This document shows positions 5,588 to 11,759 of a stretch of DNA of 11,759 nucleotides, one piece after another. The DNA is from JBBIJH01 sp037446075. Its GTDB lineage: Bacteria; Bacteroidota; Ignavibacteria; UBA10030; JAHEZR01. The stretch is taken from assembly GCA_037446075.1 (NCBI GenBank), contig JBBIJH010000075.1, forward strand, positions 1-11,759. Direction: 5' to 3'. How positions within the stretch are numbered: position 1 is the stretch's first letter; each line of letters begins with the position of its first letter. The position numbers and the translations under genes are program-made. Under the pieces are notes generated by a model. The model searched no databases. It was given only the letters and a program-made list of their open reading frames with translations, and was not told where the DNA came from.

Positions 5588-6412
5588 ATGAAACTTTTCT
5601 CTGTAATAGGAACGTACCTTCTCCCCTTGCTCTACTTCTTCTCCGTTTGGCTCTATGGCAGGGGATTCTTCAGGGGTTCCCGAGTAGCTGAGGCGATCAA
5701 GACACCTTTCCTCGCATCCACGCTTCTTCTCCATCTATTGTACCTGTCGAACAGGACGCTGTGGCTTGGGCATCCACCCGTCACATCGATCTTCGAGTTG
5801 ATGTCGCTGCTTTCCTTCTGCATCGCTGCAGGATATCTTTATTTGGAAGCGCGTACCCGGGTTCGAGGTACAGGGTATTTCATCATCAACCTCTCGTTCT
5901 TCTTCCAGCTCTTTTCCTCGTTGTTTATTCGAGATGAGCGGAATGTGAATCCGATACTCCAGAGCAACTGGCTCGGAGTCCACGTGGCAAGCGCCCTGCT
6001 CGGCTATGCCGCCATCGCAATCTCCGCCGCCTACGGATTCTTGTATTTGATGTTGTACCACGAGATCAAGGCGACGAAATTCGGAGTGATCTACAAGAAA
6101 CTCCCCAGCCTCGAAGTCCTTGAAGGGATGAGTTATCGTTCGGCCGTCTTTGGGTTCACACTTCTGACCGCTGCAATTGCGATTGGGATTCTCTGGTTTA
6201 GGCGTGAATTTCCCGAGTCCTCCTATTTTGACGTGAAGTTGATCGGCTCGATGTTAATCTGGCTGTTGTATGGAGTGGGGCTCCTCGGAAAACGCATCGC
6301 AGGCTGGAGAGGCCGGAAGATGGTGATTCTTTCATTATCCGCATTCGGCCTGGCGGTTTTCTCACTCACGGCGATCAACTTCATCTTCAGCGAATTCCAC
6401 ACCTTCTATTGA
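5588..6412 (+). CDS. HemX/CcsA-like cytochrome c assembly membrane protein
   Basis: An integral inner-membrane protein of the CcmC/CcsA/HemX family, 274 residues, with about eight membrane segments (roughly 3-22, 39-54, 66-86, 97-114, 130-157, 184-204, 217-234, 245-266). The family loop T-L-W-L-G-H-P-P-V-T-S-I-F-E is at 57-70 and the conserved W-L-G-V-H-V (H132) and final F-H-T-F-Y (H271) provide the two histidines that ligate heme in CcsA. The tryptophan-rich WGxxWxWD motif of true CcsA is missing: at about 209-217 the sequence is P-E-S-S-Y-F-D-V-K. This makes it HemX-like, a group found next to hemA. It ends three bases before hemA. The ATG at 5588 is chosen because the product then starts at the first membrane helix; an in-frame TTG at 5513 adds unlikely polar residues. 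No clear ribosome binding site. Role in heme handling is inferred. Confidence 0.88.
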   Translation: MKLFSVIGTYLLPLLYFFSVWLYGRGFFRGSRVAEAIKTPFLASTLLLHLLYLSNRTLWLGHPPVTSIFELMSLLSFCIAAGYLYLEARTRVRGTGYFIINLSFFFQLFSSLFIRDERNVNPILQSNWLGVHVASALLGYAAIAISAAYGFLYLMLYHEIKATKFGVIYKKLPSLEVLEGMSYRSAVFGFTLLTAAIAIGILWFRREFPESSYFDVKLIGSMLIWLLYGVGLLGKRIAGWRGRKMVILSLSAFGLAVFSLTAINFIFSEFHTFY

Positions 6413-6415
6413 TCT

Positions 6416-7768
6416 ATGCCGGACTTGTTCGTTATCGGCATTAGCCATCGCACCGCATCGATTGATATCCGGGAGCGACTCTGGTTCTCGAAGGAAGAGA
6501 TACGAAATGCTCTTCCTCAACTGAAGGATCGATTCTTCCGTGAATGCGTGTTGCTTTCAACTTGTAATCGTACTGAGCTTTACGGGTTTCCAAGGCAGAG
6601 TGGCTTGGACCGGGACAATTTCAGGAAGTTCTTCACGGGACTGAAGAACATCGATTCAGTCGTTCGCCCCGAGCATTTCTATAATCTTAGCGGGAGAGAA
6701 TCAGCGCGGCATCTTTTTCGCGTTGCGACGGGGATCGACTCGATGATCCCGGGGGATGTTCAAATTCTCGGCCAGGTGAAGGAAGCCTATTCGTTGGCTC
6801 GCGAATGCGACACCCTTGGGCTGGTAAGCGCCAGGCTCTTTCAGTCCGCATTTCACGCCGGGAAGCGAAGTCGTGCCGAAACAGGCATCAGTGAAGGCGC
6901 GGTATCGATTAGCTATGGAGCGGTCGAACTGGCTGGTAAGATCTATGCAGACCTGCACAGAAAGACTGCACTCCTGCTCGGGGCAGGGAAAACAAGCGAG
7001 CTTACCTTAAAGCATCTCCGCAGCAAAGGAATCGGTCGTCTCTACATCGCGAACCGAACTCTGAGTAAAGCGCTGGAGCTAGCTGAGAGGTTTGAGGCTT
7101 CCGTTATTGACTTCGATAGTTTCAAAAGCAACCTCAAGAGTATCGACATACTCATCAGCTCGGTCAGCAGCCCGCAGTACATCTTAACTTCGGGTGATCT
7201 CTCTCGTCTGATGAAGGAGCGGGAGAACCGAGCATTATTGGTCATCGACCTTGGCGTTCCGCGAAATATCGACCCTACTGCAAACAGAATTGAGAATGTG
7301 TTTCTTCACGATATTGACACCTTCAAGGTGATCGTTGATAAAAACCTGCAGAAGAGGCACGCAGAGATTCCAAAAGTAGAGAAGATCATCGAGGAGGAGC
7401 TTTCACGCTTTCTCCACTGGAAAGATTCTCTTGAGGTTAATCCAACCATCGAGCAACTAGAGGCAGCCGTGGAAGCGATCCGGCAAAAAGAAATCGACAA
7501 ATACCGCCATCGTTTCCGGCCTGAGGAGCATGAAACACTCGAGTTGCTTACTCGGAGGATCATCAATAAAATCCTCCACCCGCCGCTGGTGACTCTCAGG
7601 CAAGGCCTGGAAGGGCGTGACGACGAGGGTATCAGAATGGTCGCACTGACGCGACGTCTCTTTGGGTTGCCCTCTCAGGCCGAACCTGCATTCGGCGACA
7701 TAGAGGACGAGCGCCCCGAACAAGCTGATACGGGAGAAGAGGCACCGACAGAGGATGAAACTGAATAG
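6416..7768 (+). CDS. hemA: Glutamyl-tRNA reductase
   Basis: Reduces glutamyl-tRNA(Glu) with NADPH to glutamate-1-semialdehyde, the first step of C5-pathway heme synthesis; a cytoplasmic V-shaped dimer. About 450 residues. The catalytic cysteine is C50 in V-L-L-S-T-C-N-R-T-E-L-Y, preceded by the V-I-G-I-S-H-R-T-A start. The segment D-S-M-I-P-G-D-V-Q-I-L-G-Q-V-K-E-A-Y (about 107-124) is the family signature, with GDVQILGQ in place of the usual GETQILGQ. The NADPH-binding Rossmann motif L-L-L-G-A-G-K is at about 185-191, then I-A-N-R-T, and VIDLGVPRNIDP near 275-286. The C-terminal dimerisation helices are complete and are followed from about 420 by a very acidic tail of some 30 residues. It starts three bases after the preceding gene's stop and its last 14 bases overlap hemC. 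Length without the tail is normal. Call firm. Confidence 0.97.
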   Translation: MPDLFVIGISHRTASIDIRERLWFSKEEIRNALPQLKDRFFRECVLLSTCNRTELYGFPRQSGLDRDNFRKFFTGLKNIDSVVRPEHFYNLSGRESARHLFRVATGIDSMIPGDVQILGQVKEAYSLARECDTLGLVSARLFQSAFHAGKRSRAETGISEGAVSISYGAVELAGKIYADLHRKTALLLGAGKTSELTLKHLRSKGIGRLYIANRTLSKALELAERFEASVIDFDSFKSNLKSIDILISSVSSPQYILTSGDLSRLMKERENRALLVIDLGVPRNIDPTANRIENVFLHDIDTFKVIVDKNLQKRHAEIPKVEKIIEEELSRFLHWKDSLEVNPTIEQLEAAVEAIRQKEIDKYRHRFRPEEHETLELLTRRIINKILHPPLVTLRQGLEGRDDEGIRMVALTRRLFGLPSQAEPAFGDIEDERPEQADTGEEAPTEDETE

Positions 7769-8726
7769 TGTAAAAAAACTTCGGCTTGGTTCCAGGGCGA
7801 GTGAGCTGGCGCTCTGGCAAGCAAACTGGGTTAAGGCGCAGCTCGAGCAACACTATCGGGGTCTCGAGGTTGAGATCGTCCTCGTGAAGACTCATGGGGA
7901 TCGCGTCGTTGACTCGCCACTTTCGAAAATTGGCGCTAAAGGGATCTTCACAAGGGAGATCGACGAAGCCCTTCTTCGGAGACAGATCGATCTATCGGTT
8001 CACAGCCTCAAGGACCTTCCAACGGAGATAGCTGCAGGAATCAGTATCACAGCTGTAACAAAGAGAGAAGACATCCACGATGTTTTTGTGTCGCACCCCA
8101 AGAAGGGCTACAGAAGTCTCGATGACCTTCCGAAAGGCTCGAAACTTGCCACTAGCAGTCTCCGCCGCAAGTGTCAGCTTCTTCATTTTCGGCCCGACTT
8201 CGAAATTGTCGATATTCGAGGCAATGTCACCACGCGACTTCAAAAGCTTGACGGGTCCGATTGGGATGGATTGGTGCTCGCCATGGCTGGATTGACGAGA
8301 CTGGGTCTTACGGATCGAATCACTCAGGTGATACCAACTGACGTGATCCTTCCTGCTGTCGGACAAGGAGCTTTGGCGATCGAGTCCCGTTCGCACGACC
8401 AGAAGGTTCAGGAGATTGCTCGTGGGATCGATGATGACGCTACCGCTGTTTCAACCAGAGCAGAACGGACACTCCTGGCATATCTCGAGGGAGGATGTCA
8501 GGTACCGATCGGGGCATACGCAAGAATGGAGGATGGAGTATTCAAGATCGACGCACTGATCGGAAGTGTTGATGGAAAGCATGTCGTTCGGAGCGCCATC
8601 CATGGGGATTCGTCGCAAGCGGATCGACTCGCCATCGAGCTCGCCGAGATACTTTTGCAAGCTGGCGGGCAGAGAATCTTAACTGAGATTCGATCGGCCG
8701 AGTTGAAAACGGTTCCCTCGGTCTAG
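7755..8726 (+). CDS. hemC: Hydroxymethylbilane synthase (porphobilinogen deaminase)
   Basis: Joins four porphobilinogen units into hydroxymethylbilane; cytoplasmic monomer, 323 residues. Domain 1 begins with R-L-G-S-R-A-S-E-L-A-L-W-Q (10-22); the catalytic aspartate is D87 in H-S-L-K-D-L-P-T; TSSLRRKCQL (133-142) and the D-I-R-G-N-V-T-T-R-L loop (153-162) bind substrate carboxylates. The dipyrromethane cofactor is attached to C248 in L-E-G-G-C-Q-V-P-I-G-A-Y. All three domains are present and length is normal. The ATG at 7755 lies inside the end of hemA (14-base overlap), with GAAGAGG about a dozen bases ahead, so translation is probably coupled to hemA. The next gene starts a few tens of bases downstream. 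Confidence 0.97.
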   Translation: MKLNSVKKLRLGSRASELALWQANWVKAQLEQHYRGLEVEIVLVKTHGDRVVDSPLSKIGAKGIFTREIDEALLRRQIDLSVHSLKDLPTEIAAGISITAVTKREDIHDVFVSHPKKGYRSLDDLPKGSKLATSSLRRKCQLLHFRPDFEIVDIRGNVTTRLQKLDGSDWDGLVLAMAGLTRLGLTDRITQVIPTDVILPAVGQGALAIESRSHDQKVQEIARGIDDDATAVSTRAERTLLAYLEGGCQVPIGAYARMEDGVFKIDALIGSVDGKHVVRSAIHGDSSQADRLAIELAEILLQAGGQRILTEIRSAELKTVPSV

Positions 8727-8777
8727 AACTCCGGACGAAAACCTTACGTGAGAAGGGAAAGGGTTCCCATCCGAAAA

Positions 8778-9584
8778 ATGCCATCCGATATCAAGAGCCC
8801 TTTAGAAGGGAAGAAAATCCTTGTAACACGCGCGAAGCATCAATCCCTGCAACTAGTCGGTGCAATTGAGGACGCCGGTGGGTTTGCCGTGTGCTTCCCC
8901 ATGGTCGAAATTCAACCTCCGGATTCTTGGTCAGAATGCGACGAGGCCATTCGCCGCCTCCCGACGTACGACTTCATAGTCTTCACCAGTTCAAATGCCG
9001 TGGGGAAATTCTTTGAACGAACGCTCATTGTCGATGGACACAACCTTGCCGTGATCCGAGAGAAGCCAGTGTACGCTGTCGGAGATACCACGAAGAGGAG
9101 CCTTGAGTCCCACGGGTGCAGAGTCAACGACATCCCCGAAAAATCGACTGCGGGGGAGTTAGGACACCTCCTTCTGGAGCTTGACCTGAGACGGAAAAAG
9201 ATTCTCTTCCCGCGCGGGAACCTTGGAAGTCAAGCTATGATCGGTCTGCTGAGAAGCTCGGGGGCTGAAATCGACGACCCGATTGTGTATAAGACTGGAA
9301 AACCTGACGGAACAAACCTTGCACCTCTGAAGGAGATGCTCTTGCATGGAGAAATCGACGCGGTGACATTTTTCAGCCCATCAAGTGTGAAAAACTTTGT
9401 CGAGTTGATCTCCGCCGAAATCCTAAGGACCGTTGCAATAGCGGTGATTGGAGAGGTAACCGCTAAAGCCGCGGAAGAACTCGGAATGAACGTGGATGTA
9501 ATTTCGAAAGACCCGTCAGTGGAATCGATGGTGAAATCTCTTCGAGATTATTTTGCCTCCGTTCAGGGGGAAGGCAGTCAATGA
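8778..9584 (+). CDS. hemD: Uroporphyrinogen-III synthase
   Basis: Closes hydroxymethylbilane with inversion of ring D to give uroporphyrinogen III, the branch point for heme, siroheme and cobalamin. The 268-residue product has the poorly conserved but recognisable two-lobed family layout: PLEGKKILVTRAKHQ near the start, YDFIVFTSSNAVGKFF, then PVYAVGDTTKRSLESHG, KKILFPRGNLGSQ with PIVYKTGK, DAVTFFSPSSVKNFVEL and A-V-I-G-E-V-T-A-K-A-A-E-E-L-G. I prefer the ATG at 8778, which gives the usual short lead before G-K-K-I-L-V-T-R; a GTG at 8748 is in frame and would add ten residues, with a purine-rich stretch between the two. Its TGA overlaps the hemE ATG by four bases (ATGA), a coupled junction. 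Position between hemC and hemE confirms the call for this divergent family. Confidence 0.92.
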   Translation: MPSDIKSPLEGKKILVTRAKHQSLQLVGAIEDAGGFAVCFPMVEIQPPDSWSECDEAIRRLPTYDFIVFTSSNAVGKFFERTLIVDGHNLAVIREKPVYAVGDTTKRSLESHGCRVNDIPEKSTAGELGHLLLELDLRRKKILFPRGNLGSQAMIGLLRSSGAEIDDPIVYKTGKPDGTNLAPLKEMLLHGEIDAVTFFSPSSVKNFVELISAEILRTVAIAVIGEVTAKAAEELGMNVDVISKDPSVESMVKSLRDYFASVQGEGSQ

Positions 9585-10624
9585 TCAACGACCTCTTTCT
9601 GAGAGCTTGCAAAGGCGAGCCAGTCGAGCGAACGCCTGTCTGGATCATGCGTCAAGCCGGGCGTTATTTGCCCGAGTACCAAGCCGTCCGCAGCAAAATT
9701 GGCTTCCTGACTCTCTGCAAGACACCCGAGCTTGCTGCTCAGCTAACGCTCCAGCCTGTAGATATTTTAGGTGTAGATGCAGCGATCATTTTCTCAGATA
9801 TCCTGCTCGTTGCAGAAGCTTTTGGGATGAATCTTCAACTGGATGAAACGAAAGGCGGACCTCGATTCACAAAACCGATCCGATCGTCCTCCGATATTGA
9901 TGCCCTCAGCGTCCCTGATCCGCGATCGAAGCTAAGGTTTGTCCTCGATGCGATCGAACTCACGAAGAGAGAACTTCAAGGTCGAGTGCCCCTCATTGGA
10001 TTCTGCGGCTCACCGTGGACGCTGGCCGCGTATATGGTGGAAGGCAGAGGAGCGAAAGATTTCCGCCGCATCAAACGAATGATCTTTGAGGAGCCTGCTA
10101 TCGTCCATAAGCTCCTCGAAAAGCTTGCAGAGACCCTGGTGATCTTCATTGAGTCTCAGATCGCAGCCGGAGCGGATGCCATTCAAATCTTTGACACGTG
10201 TGGCGGACTTTTAAGCCCCGACGACTACCGCGAATTCTCGCTCGATTACCTCTGGAGAGTTGCTTCGCGAGCCAAGAGGAATGGCACCCCTCTGATCGTC
10301 TTCTCAAAGGGGGCTACTGCACTGCTGGAGGAAATCGCGAACATTGGCGTTGATGTGGTTGGACTAGATTGGACGGTTGATATCGGAGAAGCCCGGAGGC
10401 GGGTCGGTGCGCGGGTAGCCCTTCAGGGGAATCTCGACCCGACCGCGCTCTTTGCCTCACCGGAAAGAATCAGGCAGGAAGTTCGGACAATACTCCGGAA
10501 GTATGGCAAAGGCTCTGGCCACATCTTTAACCTCGGGCATGGCATCCTGCCAGACACGCCAGTGTCTCACGCACGCGCCCTCGTCGATGCAGTAAAAGAA
10601 GAGAGCGGCGCTTTTCATCAGTAG
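9581..10624 (+). CDS. hemE: Uroporphyrinogen decarboxylase
   Basis: Removes four carboxyl groups from uroporphyrinogen III to give coproporphyrinogen III; cytoplasmic dimer with a TIM-barrel fold. 347 residues, normal for the family. Signature one is PVWIMRQAGRYLPEY at 19-33 with the substrate-binding R24 and R28; the catalytic aspartate is D73 in A-A-I-I-F-S-D-I-L-L; signature two is G-F-C-G-S-P-W-T-L-A-A-Y-M-V-E-G around 144-159. GNLDPTALFA and GHGILPDTPV near the C-terminus complete the barrel and include the conserved histidine. The ATG overlaps the hemD stop (ATGA), and this is the last gene of the heme operon: a 163-base gap with a hairpin follows. No hemN, hemY or hemH is seen in the window. 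Confidence 0.97.
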   Translation: MINDLFLRACKGEPVERTPVWIMRQAGRYLPEYQAVRSKIGFLTLCKTPELAAQLTLQPVDILGVDAAIIFSDILLVAEAFGMNLQLDETKGGPRFTKPIRSSSDIDALSVPDPRSKLRFVLDAIELTKRELQGRVPLIGFCGSPWTLAAYMVEGRGAKDFRRIKRMIFEEPAIVHKLLEKLAETLVIFIESQIAAGADAIQIFDTCGGLLSPDDYREFSLDYLWRVASRAKRNGTPLIVFSKGATALLEEIANIGVDVVGLDWTVDIGEARRRVGARVALQGNLDPTALFASPERIRQEVRTILRKYGKGSGHIFNLGHGILPDTPVSHARALVDAVKEESGAFHQ

Positions 10625-10701
10625 GATTCCACTAGTATTTGCATCTTCCCGATTTCTTTGCTAGTTTTCCTGCAGTATCGTCCCACCCATCTCTTAGGAT
10701 C

Positions 10702-10716
10702 CTGGGCGCAGCCCAG
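10702..10716 (+). terminator. Hairpin after the heme operon, possible terminator
   Basis: CTGGGC and GCCCAG pair perfectly as a GC-rich 6-bp stem with a GCA loop, followed by TTCTT. GATCC (10698-10702) and GGATC (10722-10726) flank it and could extend the pairing if the stem opens. The T-run is short and interrupted, so this is a weak intrinsic terminator at best. It lies about 80 bases after the hemE stop and before the next gene's own ribosome binding site. Confidence 0.4.
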
Positions 10717-10729
10717 TTCTTGGATCGCT

Positions 10730-10758
10730 CTGTCACAATCTCGCCCTGTTGGTATTCT
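10730..10758 (+). promoter_or_regulatory. Weak promoter-like site for the M14 peptidase gene
   Basis: CTGTCA (10730-10735), 17 bases, TATTCT (10753-10758). Each half matches four of six sigma-70 consensus bases and spacing is ideal; the start would be near 10765, about 23 bases before the ATG. Low confidence. Confidence 0.25.
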
Positions 10759-10774
10759 ATCGTCAAATCAAATT

Positions 10775-10780
10775 AGGAGG
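10775..10780 (+). promoter_or_regulatory. Ribosome binding site of the M14 peptidase gene
   Basis: A perfect AGGAGG seven bases before the ATG at 10788; it decides the start of the partial gene that follows. Confidence 0.8.
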
Positions 10781-10787
10781 AACAAGA

Positions 10788-11759
10788 ATGAGACCCACCC
10801 GCCACAGCGCACTTCGGAGGTTTTCTCTGCTTTCGACTCTTCTAACACTTTTCGCAGCTACGGCCCTCTCACAATTTTCCAGGATCCCCACTCCTTCTGA
10901 ATTCCTGGGCTTTGAAGTTGGGGCAGATCGCACGCTGGCTGATTACCGACAAATCTCATCCTACTTCAAGATGCTTGCGGCTTCTTCAAATCGAGTCCAA
11001 ATTGAATCCCTTGGCCCGACCACCCTCGGGAACGAAATGTTCATGGCAGTAATCAGCTCCGAGGGGAACTTAAAGAGCAAGAAGAGATTCCAGGAGATCG
11101 CGCGGAAGCTCGCCGATCCTCGCGGACTCTCCCAGATGCAGATTGAAGACCTCACTCGAGAGGGAAGGGTCATCGTCCTGGTCACTTGCAATATCCACTC
11201 CACCGAAATCGGAGCAACACAGATGGCCATGGAATGGGCGCATGCACTCGTGACAGGGGAAGATTCCGAGACAAAGCGACGGTTGGAAAACGTGATCCTG
11301 CTTCTCGTTCCATCCCTCAACCCGGATGGACAGATCATGGAAGTGGAGTGGTATAGGAAGTATCTCGGCACTCCTTATGAAGGCGGGAGGATGCCCTGGC
11401 TGTATCATCACTACGTTGGCCACGATAACAACCGGGACTGGTACATGCTGACGCAAAAAGAATCGAAGGCGATGAACAAGGCAGCATTCCATGAGTGGTT
11501 CCCACAGGTGTGGCTCGATGAGCATCAAATGGGCTCCACGGGTCCGCGAATCTTTGTTCCACCTTATGCGAACCCGGTTGCGGCAAATGTTCATCCATTC
11601 ATCTGGCGCGTTGTTGACCAAATCGGAGCAACGATGTCCTTGCGCCTCGAAGAGCAGAAGAAGTCCGGCGTCATCTATGCCTACGCTTACGACGCGTACT
11701 GGCCGGGAGGAACGAAGAACACCGCATGGTGGAAGAACGTCTGTGGTCTGTTGACTGAG
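10788..11759 (+). CDS. Secreted M14 family zinc carboxypeptidase (partial, C-terminus off window)
   Basis: The frame is open to the right edge, with 324 visible residues. Residues 1-28 are a signal peptide: R-rich start, hydrophobic stretch about 13-27, likely cut at ALS|Q29, so the enzyme is exported. The mature start (I-P-T-P-S-E-F-L-G-F-E-V-G-A-D near 33-47, then a Y-F-K-M-L-A-A-S-S-N-R-V segment) is typical of the large secreted M14 group of Bacteroidota and related phyla. Zinc ligands H137 and E140 are in N-I-H-S-T-E-I-G and the third, H246, is in L-D-E-H-Q-M-G. L-N-P-D-G at 177-181 and D-N-N-R-D-W at 213-218 carry substrate-binding residues. The catalytic glutamate expected further on is beyond the window. 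The strong AGGAGG fixes the start. It likely processes peptides outside the cytoplasm; substrate unknown. Confidence 0.9.
   Translation, partial: MRPTRHSALRRFSLLSTLLTLFAATALSQFSRIPTPSEFLGFEVGADRTLADYRQISSYFKMLAASSNRVQIESLGPTTLGNEMFMAVISSEGNLKSKKRFQEIARKLADPRGLSQMQIEDLTREGRVIVLVTCNIHSTEIGATQMAMEWAHALVTGEDSETKRRLENVILLLVPSLNPDGQIMEVEWYRKYLGTPYEGGRMPWLYHHYVGHDNNRDWYMLTQKESKAMNKAAFHEWFPQVWLDEHQMGSTGPRIFVPPYANPVAANVHPFIWRVVDQIGATMSLRLEEQKKSGVIYAYAYDAYWPGGTKNTAWWKNVCGLLTE

Noticed and set aside
1..11759. CRISPR array, insertion sequence or prophage
   Set aside because: No regularly spaced direct repeats, transposase, integrase or phage structural gene was seen on either strand.

Overview
The window looks like chromosomal DNA from a Gram-negative bacterium, probably of the Bacteroidota/Chlorobiota (FCB) group. 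An Ignavibacteria- or Chlorobi-like lineage is my best guess, but not a firm one. The grounds are an Oar-like TonB-dependent receptor with an N-terminal carboxypeptidase-regulatory-like domain, a ccsA/hemX-hemA-hemC-hemD-hemE cluster (heme by the C5 route), an exported M14 peptidase, and two promoter-like sites whose -10 element also resembles the Bacteroidota TAnnTTTG box. Base composition appears balanced throughout and I saw no insertion sequence, prophage, CRISPR array, tRNA or rRNA.

Layout. (1) 1-1756, minus: the N-terminal 585 residues of a TonB-dependent receptor that runs off the left edge, with a strong ribosome binding site and a promoter-like site about 200 bp upstream. (2) 1757-2156: a 400-bp non-coding stretch. 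(3) 2157-5372, minus: a tight gene string in transcription order: M20 dipeptidase, hicB-like antitoxin, hicA-like toxin frame, MNT nucleotidyltransferase antitoxin, HEPN protein, PduO-type cobalamin adenosyltransferase. A good promoter-like site lies at 5437-5465. (4) 5373-5587: the divergent intergenic region. (5) 5588-10624, plus: HemX/CcsA-like membrane protein, glutamyl-tRNA reductase, hydroxymethylbilane synthase, uroporphyrinogen-III synthase and uroporphyrinogen decarboxylase, with overlapping or nearly touching ends, evidently one operon. (6) 10625-10787: spacer with a hairpin. (7) 10788-11759, plus: the start of a secreted M14 zinc carboxypeptidase that runs off the right edge.

How it works together. 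The plus-strand operon makes the tetrapyrrole trunk from glutamyl-tRNA to coproporphyrinogen III; hemL and hemB are not in the window. The membrane protein encoded first is of the heme/cytochrome c assembly type. The minus-strand string ends with a cobalamin-processing enzyme, so both divergent transcripts touch tetrapyrrole metabolism.

The most unusual part is 2699-3967, where two different toxin-antitoxin-type modules (HicBA and MNT-HEPN) are stacked head to tail between a peptidase gene and pduO. Both antitoxin genes read cleanly, whereas both toxin genes look damaged. The HicA frame has no usable start although a good ribosome binding site and ATG sit out of frame beside it. The HEPN C-terminus, including its RYP motif, lies in the -1 frame, and that displaced frame ends in a 4-base stop/start overlap with pduO. 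Real decay, sequencing error or a true expression feature cannot be separated from the sequence alone.
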